DNA from: Nyssa sinensis
Lineage: Eukaryota > Streptophyta > Magnoliopsida > Cornales > Nyssaceae
DNA length: 64,000 nt
NCBI GenBank assembly: GCA_008638375.1
Contig: CM018047.1
Span: forward strand, 49,632,679 to 49,696,678
Direction of reading: 5' to 3'
The position numbers were made by a program, and so were the translations under genes. The notes beneath the pieces were generated by a model. It had not been told where the DNA came from. It saw nothing but the letters and a program-made list of their open reading frames with translations, and searched no databases. Positions 40,080 to 51,533 of this stretch are shown one piece after another. Every line of letters begins with the position of its first letter. The stretch's first letter is position 1.

Positions 40080-40650
40080 TTAATGTCCCTTCTGCGGTTT
40101 GGAATTAGAAACCATAGATCATCTTCTATTACTTTGTCGTGAAGTATGAAAAATTTGGTTAGATTGTATCAGCTGGTGGGACATTCAATGAGCATTGCCT
40201 AATTCTATCAATGCAACCTTTGATTAGTAGCAAAGCTTTTACTTCAAGAAGGTGCATAAGCTTAGAGACAATCCTCTTCACCATCATGTGGTCTATCTAG
40301 AAGTTAAGGAATGAGTGTATCTTCAATAAGGTTAAGCCAAGCTAGATTTATGTTCGGGATTTGATTAAATCCAAACTTGCTTTTTGGATTAAATAAAAAA
40401 AAAAAAATCCAAAAATCATGCTCTTCATAATTTATCAATGATTTGATTTTCAACTTTCAGAATATAATTAGCTGTCATTGACTCATCCTCCAGACTAAAG
40501 TTGATCCTGGTTGTGACCAGGCTCATTTTCTTCTTCAATCCTTTTGTTGGGTTTCATTTTGTTCCTTTTTCTTTGTTTCTCTCTTTTTTTGATGCCAATT
40601 TTGTACTCCTTGTACTCTGTTTCATCAATAAGATTCTTCTTTTGCTGATA
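40080..40650 (+). mobile_element. 5'-truncated LINE (L1-type) tail
   Basis: The plus strand opens with a zinc-binding motif CPFCGLELETIDHLLLLCREVW, typical of the C-terminal region downstream of reverse transcriptase in plant L1 elements (zf-RVT). Stops follow, and the tail TTGTACTCCTTGTACTCTG...TTGCTGATAAAA is the usual plant LINE 3' end. Everything upstream is missing, as in most LINE insertions. It lies at the B/C junction, with duplicated flank resuming at about 40650. Confidence 0.75.
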
Positions 40651-41172
40651 AAATATATATATAATATTTATTTTTGTGTAATATAAAATTATAATAGGTT
40701 TTTAATAAGAGAGATATATGTATTAAATAAAACTTAAATAATAAAATTCTTACATAATATTTTTCATCTAAATAGATAACAATAAAAAATAAAACTCTAT
40801 TAATAGAATTAAGTATTGTTTAAGATTTTATGAGGCATTCTTTGTAGAGTAAGACTTTCATTAATTTTAGACTAGTTTGATTATACTTTAAACACATAAA
40901 ATTTGAAATTTTTTTTTTATAAATAAGATTTAAAATAATTATTTTATTAACTTAATGATACAATAAACCAGTCTTTGTCATTTAAGATAAGACTGCAGTC
41001 TCGCTACAATTAGTTACTCACTAGTGTGTGGCTTGATCCGTAACACGCCAAAAAGATGCTGATTTCCCGGTCACCCCTACAAGAAGGTAATTGTCCTCAC
41101 TGGTTTTTGAGGTTCAAAAAATTTTATTTGCTAATAAATAAACAGAAACTAAAAGGTTGCAACGATAGTAAT
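40651..41172. other. Left flank of copy C up to the gypsy insertion
   Basis: Matches about 2255-2620 of copy A and contains the junction-repeat words also found at 2080-2170 (CTCACTAGTGTGTGGCTTGATCC). It is AT-rich with no gene. The sequence continues at 51534 after the gypsy element. Confidence 0.65.
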
Positions 41173-41718
41173 TAATACGCCAAAAATAAACGGACTAATC
41201 TGAACTTGACACGTGTTTGGATTTTCTGTGTGTAGGTAACAAAGTAAGCTCCTATACCGATCTGACGTCAGATCAGCAGGATCGGAAGAACTGCCTCTCA
41301 ATGATACCGACCTCATCGTCATCATCATTTTGGCCTACCAACCTCGGAGCGATGAGGCAGGTAGCAACGTGGAACAATGAAGCAGGTAGCAATGATGAAA
41401 CTGTGGAGCAGGTAGCGATGTGGAATAGTGAAGCAAGTGGCCATCATGGGACTGCCACCTCCGGACAACGGTGAATCCCAGATTTCACGGTACCAAATCC
41501 TACCCACCTTGAAAGACAGCCATACTATAATTATCATCTTTAAGGTACGCATAAAGAAGACAATCAATTATCTCTTTATCAATTTTTACTCACTCTCTAA
41601 CTTCATCATCAGAGTGGCTACCGCTGGAGCCATCCCAGCGGCACTTTAATTCCTTTTCTTTTCAGATTTCACGCCGACGAAGAACAAAGCTTTGACGAAT
41701 CAGCAAAATGCAGCATCA
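41173..41718 (+). repeat. 5' LTR of the Tat element
   Basis: The 546-bp LTR begins TAATACGCC (TGATATGCC in the partner) and ends GCAGCATCA. It carries a CTGACGTCAG palindrome near 41262 and short repeats around GTGGAAYAGTGAAGCA. The frame at 41217 is LTR shadow. Confidence 0.88.
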
Positions 41719-41738
41719 GCTTGGCGCCGTCTGTGGGA
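41719..41738 (+). other. Primer-binding site of the Tat element
   Basis: TTGGCGCCGTCTGTGGG follows the LTR after two bases. TGGCGCCG is the word used by many plant gypsy elements; its first bases match the 3' end of a tRNA-Asp type primer. Confidence 0.8.
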
Positions 41739-41788
41739 AAGATAATCGTTCTTGCTAATTCCGTTATCTCAAAATCAATTCCTTTGTT

Positions 41789-43480
41789 ATGGCTCCAAAT
41801 CTTCGTTCAAGGCCAGATTCCCAAAACCAGCCTTTGGCCGAGAATGAAGAGGGGGAAACCCTCAATCATGTATAGGAACAGCTCGATCAGATCCAATGAT
41901 AGTCTGATCTAATGCAAGAGCAACTCCTTGCCATATCCCAAACTTTAGCCTCTTTAACTCAGAACCTACAAAGCCGCCATGCACATCCTCCATCAGGCAT
42001 GCCTGATGGAGGGATTTAGCTCCCTGCTATCCCGGACGAAGGTTACAAACTTTACAATGAGGGGAATCCCAATGCATGTCCGTCGCATCCCTAAGGCTCC
42101 GTTCATGCCGGAGGTGATCCTCAGCCATCGCGCGTCCCTGAGGGAGGAATGACAAATCCTTGTCCTACTATCCACCACTATTGAAGGACAAGAGTCTTGA
42201 GTCTTGCAAACTCGGGGGTTGACCCTATGCCTCCAGATATCCAACTGCCCCAAATGTCAGCTCCTCCACTCTAGGGGCATAAGCATTACACTATTACAAG
42301 GTAAGAACGCCCTTTGCGTATAAGACCTGATACCGTCGTGCCAAGGCGGCATCAGCCAGTCCCGTCTAGAATACCTCTGAGGGAGGAGGAGGTAGCAGAT
42401 TCAGTTGGGCAAGCAGCCCTCACCAAGGGAGACAACCTCCTTCCCAAATAGGATAAGCTAATGAAACTGCTCGGAAGGTTCACCACTCCATTCACCTCAG
42501 CTGTAATGGTAGAAGAATGCCCACTAATCAATTCATTGTCCCCAAATTCACCCCGTATGACGGGACGGAAGACCCTGGGGACCATCTCTCCCATTATCAA
42601 TACACGATGGCCCTATATGGTGCTACCGACGCCTTCTTGTGCCGTACCTTCGTAACAAGTCTCAAAGGCACCACTCTAAGGTGGTTTTATAGTCTCCCGC
42701 AAGAGTCAGTCCTGAATTTTTACGAGCTCAACAAACGGTTCCTTGATCGGTTTCTAACCAGTAGAAGACTTTGAAAGGGCCCCGAGTTTCACCTGTCGAT
42801 AAAGCAGTAAAAGGGTAAGTCATTTCGGGAATACATTGCTCGATTCAACTCCGAGCTCATGGAGGTCATGGACTGCAGTCTGGGGTTCTTAGTGGCAGCC
42901 CTCCACGTAGGACTGGGGCCCGGGCGATTCCACATTCCTTAACAAAGAATCCTCTTGCAAACATGGTGTCGCTCATAGAGTGAGCGCGAAAGTATATAAA
43001 TCTGGAAGATACGAGGATGTCCTTTCTAAAAGCCAAGGAGCAAGCTCAAAAGGACGATAACACCCAAAAACGAGACCCCGGCAGCACCACTAAAAGGCGA
43101 CGGAGCCCAGATAAGAGGACGGCACCTCGAACTCAAAATAACCCTAATTCTGAAAGATTCGGGGCACTCACACCTCTAAATGCATCCCTCACTCACGTCT
43201 TCCAACAGATCCGAGCACATGAGAATCTGAGAAGGCCAGGACCTTTGAAAGGCAATTCGGATGCCAAAGATCGAAGCAAGTACTGTAATTTCTACAGGGA
43301 TCGCAGACATACTACCGAGGAGTGCAGGAACCTCAAACAATAAATTGAACAGCTGATCCGACGGGGACGTCTGAGGGAGTTTATCCAATGAGATGGAGGG
43401 CAGAATCCTCGAAACGACAGGCCACAACAGAAGAGACAGGATAAGGGGCCTAAACAAGGGGAGGCTCGGAACGAGTAACC
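41789..43480 (+). pseudogene. Tat element gag remnant
   Basis: The frame opens at the ATG 41789 (MAPNLRSRPDSQ). A capsid-like block (FTPYDGTEDPGDHLSHY...LKGTTLRWFYSLP) lies at about 42540-42700, followed by a FNELK-type segment and a basic stretch at 43015-43150. A nucleocapsid finger near 43285-43325 reads CNFYRDRRHTTEEC: the His/Cys expected at its second position is Tyr. Several stops and frame changes (for example near 41870, 42770 and 43340) make it non-functional. Confidence 0.85.
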
Positions 43481-46400
43481 CGCCATAATAATCAGGTTAT
43501 CTTCGTCCTCCACGCCGACAGCTCATTAGTTGGGATGTCCAATCGAGTAAAGAAACGATACGTTTGGGAAGCAAAGGCAGAACCAACTGTCCTCCAGATC
43601 TCCACGATTGAGAAGAGGCTAAAGCCCTTGCCACATATCCAGTTTCAGAGCTGGACCTCATCGGCATATATTGTCCCCATAGTGATACCCTCGTCGTTTC
43701 ACTTAAAGTGGCAAATTTTGAGATTAAAAAAGTGTTGGTGGACACAGAGAGCTTTGCCAATGTGTTGTTCTATGAGCCTTTTTGGCACATGAAGCTCAAC
43801 ACCAACGACCTAAAGGCTACCACTGCTGTGATGGCAGGGTTCGACGAAAGTCTGAGCTCGCCCATGGGAAGGATAGACCTACCGACCACGGTGGGAGAAG
43901 GGGATGATCAGAAGACGCTAATCTTGGAGTATATGGTTGTGGACTCCTGATCTCCCTACAATATCATCATCAGAAGACTATGGTTCCACCAAATGGGGGC
44001 GGTCACTTCTTCCCTCCATCAGTACCTGAAATACATTCAGAATGAGAAGGTCTGCACAATCAGAGGCTCTCAATCAACAGCTCGGGAATGTCATGTCGTG
44101 GCATTAAAAGGACAGGCTCAGAAATAGCAACTACAGACGTCTCGGGAGGATCGAAGCCTTGCTCCTTTTGAGCCTTACAAGAGCACGGAATGCCCTACCA
44201 AGATTGATGAGCCACTAAGCCCTAAAGGGACAAAAAGCATAGCAACACCAATCCAGAAGCCCGTTAAAGCACTAGTGAGTTCCGAAAGAGGGGGGCGCCA
44301 TTTACAACTCAGTATAGACCTATCCCAGTCTGAGTAGGAGGAGATAATCGAGTTCCTCAAGGATAATCTATCAGTCTTCACCTGGGAAACCAAGGACATG
44401 GAAGGAATAGACCTAACTCTTATCTCTCATAAACTGATGACCAATCCGAGCCATCTTTTAATCAGACACAAGCGAAGGATTTTCGCCTCCGAGAGGCACA
44501 AGATCATCAACGATGAAGTCCAGAGGCTGTTGGATGCTAAGATGATTAAAGAAGTGTTCTAACCAGAATGGCTGGCCAATACCGTCCTTGTCAAGAAAAA
44601 GAACGACAAATGGTGAGTCTGCGTCTATTATACCGATCTCAACAAGGCATGCCCTAAGGGCAGTTTCCCCCTCCCGAGAATCGACCAGTTGGTTGACATG
44701 ACTACAGGTCATGAGCTAATGAGTTTCATGGATGCGTACTCCGGATACAATTAGATCCAGATGTATCCCCCAGACCAGGAGAAGACATCCTTCATCTCTG
44801 AACGAGGTCTCTACTGCTATAGGGTGATGCCATTTGGATTGAAGAACGCCGGAGCCACATACTAGTGGTTGATGAACAAAATGTTCAAGCCCTTGATCGG
44901 TAGCACGATGGAGGTTTATATAGACGATATGTTGGTCAAGAGCCAGAAGAAGAATGAACATATCCAGCATTTGAGGCAGACCTTCAACATATTGAAGCAG
45001 CACAAGATGAAGTTGAATATTTCAAAGTGTACCTTTGGGGTTAGTAAGGGAAAATTTCTTGGTTTCTTGATTTCGCAAAGAGGGATAGAGGCAGACCCCT
45101 TACAAATCAAAGCGTTGATAGAGCTAGAGCCACCAAGGTCCAAGAAGGATGTCCAAGCATTAAACGACAAGATCTCAGCTCTGAATAGATTCATTTCCAG
45201 GGCCACTGATCGCTACCTCCCGTTCTTTAAAGCTCTAAGGGGGAATAAAGCTGTTGAATGGACCTCTGACTGCGACAGGGCCTTTCAAGAACTTAAGCAG
45301 TATATGGCATCCCCAGAGCTCCTATCCAAACCAGTACAAGGGGAAAAACTCTTTCTATACCTCGTGGTATCAAATAACGCAGTGAGCTCTACGCTTGTCC
45401 GAGAAGAAAGGAGGATTCAAAAGCCTATATTCTACGTCAGCAAGGCACTCCTAGGCTCCAAAAAAATATATCCCAAGGTCGAAAAGTTGGCATTTGCCTT
45501 GGTAATGTCTGCTTGGAAGCTCCAGCCTTATTTTCAAGCTCACTAAATTGTGATCCCAACATCCTACCCCTTGAAGGCAATTTTGCATAAGCCTGATACC
45601 TCAGGATTGCTAATAAAGTGGTTTGTGGAGCTGGAGAAATCTGATATATCATACGTACCCCGAACCTCAATTAAAGCTCAAGCTCTGGCGAATTTTGTTA
45701 CAGAATTCACTCTAGCACTGCAAGGCAACCCCGGGGTAAACGCAGGCGCAGCGGTATGGCAGCTCTACGCCGATGGATTTTCTACCGACAAAGGCTCCGG
45801 AGTTGGTATTGTACTCCGATCTCTAGACGGGATCGCAATATAGAAGGTGATTACGCTGAGATTTAGAGCTTCAAACAACGAAGCTGAATATGAAACACTG
45901 ATCCTCGGCATGAAGCTGGCTTTAGAATGCGAAGCTCGGTGCCTTGAAGCATTCTTTGATTCCCAACTAATGGTGGGCCAAGTCTTGGGCGAGTTCACAG
46001 CCAAAGATGATAGAATGATCAAGTATGCAGAATTGGTGAACTCGCTGAAGAAATCATTCTTGGACTTCACTATCCACAAAATCGAAAGAGGACAAAACGC
46101 TCGAGCTGATGCCTTAGCAAACATGGCCCCTTACCTCAAACCTAAGGGCAATTTAGAAGTTGATATTTCTTGCCAAAATGGGCCAAGTATCGAGGAGGTT
46201 CAATCCACACATTCCTTAGAGCAAAATTGAGACTAGAGGGCTTCTATCTTCCAGTACTTGAAAGAGGGACAACTTCTCGAATACAAGAATCAAGCTCAGA
46301 GTATATGGATCAGAGCAACACGGTATCTTGTCCTAAACGATAACCTTTATCGCAGGTCCTACACCAACCCCTCCTTAGATGCTTGTCTCCAGAGGAGTCC

Positions 46401-47434
46401 GAATATGTCCTAGCCGGAATCCACAAAGGGATATGTGGGAATCACAATAGAGGCAGGACCATCGCCCACCGAGCTTTGACTTAGGGGTACTCTTGGCTTG
46501 GCATGCTCAGACGTGCCAAGGGTATGTAAATAAATGTGATAAATGTCAATGTTTCACCCCGTATTAGCATCAACCACATCATGAGCTCACCTCCATTGCC
46601 AGTCCATGGCCTTTCACCCAATAGGGGATGGACATTGTAGGGCCATTGCCAAAGGCCCTCCAGAACAGAAGATATTTGCTCGTCGCCATCGATTATTTTT
46701 CAAGTAGGCAGAAGCGGAGCCTTTGACAATGGCACCCAATTTGCGATCGCTGGGAAGGTATTCGGGAAATTCTGTAGCGACTTATTTATTAGCCACCACT
46801 TCTCCTCACTAGGGCATCCCTAGGCTAATGGATAGGCTGAAGTCACCAACCGGACGATCCTCGATGCCATCAAGAAGAGGTTGGAACAGGCTAAAGGAAA
46901 ATGGGTCAAAGAGCTCCCGGGAGTGCTCTAGGCATACCAAACCACAAAAAGGACATCGACCGTTGAAATGTCGTTCTCGCTCATATACGGTACCGAGGCG
47001 GTCATTCCTGTCGAGATCGGCATGCCCACAGTTAGGTCGGAAGCCTTTACTCAATAAACCAATGATCACCAAGTAGCAGAAAACCTCGACCGACTAGAAG
47101 AAAGAAGGGAGCAGATTGGAATCAAGGCTGAAGAGTATTGGCGTAGAATAGCCAAGAACTTTAATCAGAGGGCCCTACAAAATCGTCAGAATTGCCAACA
47201 CTAAGGAGGGTTTTTCCCAACACTAAGGAGGGTTTCTAGCTTAGTGAATTTGTTTTAAAGAGGGTTTTTCCCAACATTAAGGATCCCACCATGGGGAAGC
47301 TCTCCCCGAATTAGAAAGGGCCCTACAGAATCGTCAGAATTGCCAGGCCCATGACCTACTGGTTAAAGGGTATATCTGGTAAGCCGGTTCCTAGGCCCTA
47401 GAATATTGAGCACCTGAGAAGATATTATCAATAA
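43481..47434 (+). pseudogene. Tat element pol remnant (PR-RT-RH-aRH-IN)
   Basis: Protease has VLVDTES at 43732-43752, with Glu in place of the catalytic-loop Gly. Reverse transcriptase has LNKACP, FMDAYSGYN, MPFGLKNAGATY and catalytic YIDD at 44917-44928. The first RNase H follows (to about 45540), then a second RNase H-like domain (LYADGFSTDKGSGVGI...NNEAEYE) at about 45760-46130. Integrase remains include an HHCC-like KCDKC near 46535 and NGTQFA...GHPQANGQAE near 46730-46840, with about 80 residues of its core apparently deleted at about 46710. The end motif HLRRYYQ precedes TAA 47432-47434. Many in-frame stops, mostly at former Gln or Arg codons. Confidence 0.9.
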
Positions 47435-47466
47435 AGCCTTTCTCCCATTTTAAAAGTGTTCCTCAA

Positions 47467-47955
47467 ATTCAATGCACAGATCTCCAGGTCTGGTCTATCT
47501 TAAAAGACCCTTACGAGCACAAGTGCTGTAGGCATGGTCTCAATCCAATGTACAAATCTCCAGATCTGGTCTATCTCAAAAGACCTCTACGAGCACAAGT
47601 GTTGTAGGCATGGTCTCAATCCAATGCACAGATCTCCAGATCTAGTCCATCTCAAAAGACCGCTACGAGAACAAGTGCTGTAGGCATGGTCTCAATCCAA
47701 TGCACAGATCTCCAGATCTGGTCCATCTCAAAAGACCCATACAAGCACAAGTGTTATAGGCATGGTCTTAATCCAATGCACAGATCTCTAGATCTGGTCC
47801 ATCTCAACAGACCCCTATAAGCGTAAGTGTTGTAGGCATGGTCTCAATCCAATGCATTGATCTCCAGATCTAGTCCATCTCAAAAGACCCCTACGAGCGC
47901 AAGTGTTGTAGGCATGGTCTCAATTCAATGCGCAGATCTCTAGATTGAATCCATT
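47467..47955 (+). repeat. Tandem array, about 76-bp unit, six to seven copies
   Basis: Units start CAATGCACAGATCTCCAGAT and end GTTGTAGGCATGGTCTCAAT. Each holds the near-palindrome AGATCTCCAGATCT. Copies differ by a few substitutions. The array lies between the end of pol and the antisense gene of the Tat element. Confidence 0.88.
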
Positions 47956-48470
47956 TACGGACATAGTCTCAAGTCTATCAGGTTTGAAGTTGTATTAATT
48001 ACCTTGTTTTATTGCAAGTGTTTTACTTTTTGGATCCCCGACTGAGGGATAATGCATTCGGATATGAAGTTTTATTAATTATCTTGTTTTATTACAAGTG
48101 TCTTACTAATGCTATCAAGTCTAGAGTATCATTCATCATCTTGTTAATTACACAAGTGTTTTACTTCTGAATCCCCGACTGAGGGATAATGCATTTAGGT
48201 CTGAATTCTTATCAATTGTCAGGTCTAAAGATTATTAATTACCTTGCTTTATTGCAAGTGTTTTGCTCCTGAATCCCTGACTAAGAGATAATGCTCTCAA
48301 GACTGATGTCTTAGTAATTATCAAGTCTCAAGTATGATTAATTATCTTGTTAAAACCACAAGTGTCTCAGGTCTACTCCATACCAGAACCATTTCTGAAA
48401 GAACAAGCAATAAAGAAAAATTGTTTTCCATTAATAAAAGCCCGAAAGGGTTGAAGATTACAAAAAAAAA
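47956..48470 (+). repeat. Second degenerate tandem array after pol
   Basis: Words such as CTTGTTTTATTGCAAGTG, TCCCCGACTGAGGGATAATG and TCTGAAT/AGTATTAATTA recur about four times with variable spacing over roughly 400 bp. The rest, up to the end of the antisense gene, is unique. No coding sequence on the plus strand. Confidence 0.7.
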
Positions 48471-48473
48471 AAC

Positions 48474-49051
48474 CTAGTCTAAAGTGACTGGGGGAACTGC
48501 AGAGATAGGCACTGCGTCCTCAACAACGGCACCCTTAGCTGGCTGGACTAGGGCAGGCTTAAGAGAAGATGGTTCTGAAGTTTCCACCTTTACGTCATCC
48601 ACCCCAGAGATGTCCAGGTTGGGGTAGAGCTTCTGGATCCTCTTCCTAAAGAGAAGATACTCGGTGTCTACAAACTCTCACCCCATCCATCAACGCCTTC
48701 TCTGCCTCCGCCTTGGAGGCTGCTCGGGCCTTTTCCACGCTGGACTCTAACTTCTGGGTTGCCGCTGCCTCCGCCTCCTTGAACCCTTTCTTCAACGTTT
48801 CCAGGCGTTGGGCATACTTGTTCCTCTAATTGTGCATGAGGTCCATGCCCCCTCACTACTTCCTTTTACTTCCCATCGAGGGACACACATTTTTCTTCCA
48901 AGGAACAGACGGCAACTTAGGAAGCCTCGACCTTAGAGCAGGCAACCTCTTGTTTGGCCCGAAGACTATTAACCCTTTTAGAGTTTTCAGAGCAATCTAA
49001 AATGGCCGCCATCGCCTAGGCAGCCTGTAAGCAAGGACGGAAGAGTTAGTA

Positions 49052-49128
<77 letters not shown>

Positions 49129-50479
49129 AAATAATAATATCTTTTTCGAGAACAGTATTTACCTATGCATGATCAATCATGAGGTCAAGGGCAATCTGTC
49201 GCATGTTTTGACCTTCGAAAGACGCAGACCACGACCTCTCGATGGCCCGCCTCACAGCCTCCTTCCCTAAGACTACTCTGGTAATGGGAGCAGGGGCAGA
49301 CGTCGGCACTCCCGTACCGATCGGTACCGAACCATCCCCTGAAGATGAAGGTGGAAGAGGCTCCTAAGAGGAGGTCGGCACTTCAGATGGTGTGGGAGTG
49401 GGTGCAGAAGTGGGTCCAAACGCCCTAGTGTCGGCCCTCATTTTCTTCTAAGGGGGGGAACGGCAGCAGAAGAGGATGAGCCATCGATTTTCTTCTTTGT
49501 GCTCAGGACATAGCCAGCCAGTACTGACTTCTTTAGCATTGAAACCCTATTCTTTACTAGATTCGCCTCTATCAGATTCTCCGGAGATAGGATCTGGTTG
49601 TGAGATCGGCGAAGGGGCTGTAGCAAACGCCGATACTTCTCTTGAAGCTCTGGGGTAAAAGTCGACCTCCTCCAAGCCTTCTTATCTGCAAAACAACACA
49701 AAAAACAGAGGGATGCAATGAGTTAGTTAAAGAAAGAAGGGAATAAAAAGAAAATTTGACTATTACAAGTCTGAGGTCTCACCTTTAAAACCGGTGTACC
49801 GAGGAAAGAAACTCAACTGGTTTTCAAAATCCTCATACTCCCAGCCTCCACCGATGAAAAAGACCCACTTCTTCCAAGTCTTGTTGGAAGTGGATACTGA
49901 GGTCAGGGGTCTGAACCGTTTATCAAATGACATGTAATAAAGCCCTTCGGACCTGAGGTACTTCATGTCCATGTTACTCCGAATAAGGTTCAGATCTACC
50001 TGGACCCCGTTCTTATGACCTAACACTAAGAAGGCCATAAGTTGCCTCCGGTTGTTGATGTTCAGCTCGGTGGGGTAGATTTTAAACCAACTAAAAAATT
50101 CGTTCAGGAGGGGATGCAGAGAAAATCGTACCCCAATTTCGAACCATTCGAGATAGGCACAGATCTCTCCACGCTCGATATCTGAGGGACGGTCAAATTT
50201 TTTGGGAACCTTACAGGACACATTCTTTGGGAACCTATATTATTTCCTAAGGGTTTTTAACGTCGCTTCAACGACAGCACTCTCCCCCTGCTCTCTTTGA
50301 GATCGACCCAAAGTACCGACCTCTTAGTTCTTAGATTCGATGTGAGCTTCAACAAGCACCACACGGGACTCACTACCGGATTCATAACCGGACGCATCAG
50401 AGGATAAAACCCTATCACTACCTAGTTCCATGTCCTCCCTAACCTCCTTACTGCCGGAATGAGTGTCGAAATCTAACAT
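48474..50479 (-). pseudogene. Antisense spliced gene of the Tat element (gypsy-type transposon domain and coiled coil)
   Basis: On the minus strand an ATG at 50477-50479 opens an acidic leader. From about 50210 comes a domain with CAYLEWFEIGVRFSLHPLLNEF...LGVF-like features that matches the plant 'putative gypsy type transposon' family (often labelled Transposase_28). Exon 1 ends at 49783 with GTGAGA, and exon 2 spans 49685-49163. Exon 3 begins at 49024 after TTACAG. It encodes an Ala/Glu/Lys-rich coiled coil and a C-terminus ending at TAG 48474-48476. Introns are 97 and 138 bp, the second holding an AAT microsatellite. The predicted product is about 590 residues. Stops (about five) and an indel near 49450 inactivate this copy. 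Function in the family is unknown to me. Confidence 0.75.
49052..49135. repeat. AAT trinucleotide microsatellite
   Basis: About 25 near-perfect AAT units lie inside the second intron of the antisense gene. Confidence 0.95.
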
Positions 50480-50737
50480 GGTAAGAAATAGAAAATGGAA
50501 GAGAAAGATAGAAGAAAAAGGAAATGATTAAAACAAAGGGGGGAGAGAAATTACCGGCTCACCGGAGTAAAAAGGCTCAGACGACGACAGTCGTTAAAGA
50601 GATGCTCGAATTTGCACCGAAAAATCGGAGATCGCACAGGGTTGCTGAAAATTGCACATAGTGGCCGAAAATCGCACAGAGATATTTTAAAGATATATAA
50701 ACAGAACTTAAAAGAAAAATAAAATAGCAATCTTCAC

Positions 50738-50745
50738 TATTTATA
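50738..50745 (-). promoter_or_regulatory. Probable TATA box of the antisense gene
   Basis: The minus strand reads TATAAATA in the context GTATAAATAGTGAAG, 259 bp before the antisense ATG and outside the 3' LTR. It suggests the antisense gene has its own promoter. The assignment is inferred from position and consensus. Confidence 0.5.
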
Positions 50746-50973
50746 CTAACCCGAAGAAACACCATTTAATGCCTCAAAAACTAAAATGATAAGTAATGAA
50801 TAATCTCGATTGTCGAAACGACAATGCGCATGGTAATTATATCGTGGTGGCTCATGTCCCCTCGAAATACGGAACAACACATTAATTATTCACATGACCT
50901 TTCAGAAACCCTAGCCTGAGTTCTGTAGGCATGTTTAGAACTAAGGCTCGGAGGGGCGGGGTGGGGAGTAGTT

Positions 50974-51533
50974 GATATGCCAAAAATAAACGGACTAATC
51001 TGAACTTGACACGTGTTTGGATTTTCTGTGTGCAGGTAACGAAGTAAGCTCCTATACCGATCTGACGTCAGATCAGCAGGATCGGAAGAACTGCCTCTCA
51101 ATGATACTGACCTCAATAATACTAACCTCGTCGTCATCATCATTTTGGCCTACCGACCTCGGAGCAATGAGGCAAGTAGTAGCGTGGAATAGTGAAACAG
51201 GTAGCAATGATGAAACTGTGGAGCAGGTAGCGATGTGGAACAGTGAAGCAAGTGGCCATCATGGGACTGCCACTTTCGGACAACAGTGAATCCCAGATTT
51301 CACGGTACCAAATCCTACCCACCTTGAAAGACAGTCATCCTATAATTATCATCTTTAAGGTACGCATAAAGAAGACAATCAATTATCTCTTTATCAATTT
51401 TTACTCACTCTCTAACTTCATCATTAGAGTGGTTACCACCGGAGCCATCCTGTCGGCACTCTAATTCCCTTTCTTTTCAGATTTCACGCCAACGAAGAAT
51501 AGAGATTTGACGAATCAGAAAAGTGCAGCATCA
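50974..51533 (+). repeat. 3' LTR of the Tat element
   Basis: The 560-bp partner of 41173-41718 starts TGATATGCC and ends GCAGCATCA. A tract GGAGGGGCGGGGTGGGGAG just before it is the polypurine primer. A small local duplication near 51110 adds most of the length difference. Confidence 0.88.

Larger units (their letters stand above)
41173..51533 (+). mobile_element. Ty3/gypsy LTR retrotransposon, Tat-type, with antisense gene
   Basis: A 10.36-kb element has LTRs at 41173-41718 and 50974-51533, a primer-binding site TTGGCGCCGTCTGTGGG directly after the 5' LTR and a G-rich polypurine tract before the 3' LTR. Domain order is gag, protease, reverse transcriptase, RNase H, a second RNase H-like domain, integrase. 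The doubled RNase H and an additional gene between pol and the 3' LTR are features of the plant Tat lineage. The flanks (GTAAT / ATAAC) form at best an eroded target duplication. All frames are broken. It splits the upstream flank of copy C. Confidence 0.92.

Noticed and set aside
47467..47955. Regular 76-bp repeats resembling a CRISPR array
   Set aside because: The whole unit repeats, there are no unique spacers, and the window is clearly plant nuclear DNA inside a retrotransposon.
48668..48856. 62-codon Gly-rich frame in the antisense region
   Set aside because: An adjacent frame of the same strand gives a continuous Ala/Glu/Lys coiled coil that leads into the conserved C-terminus; the Gly-rich reading is its shadow.
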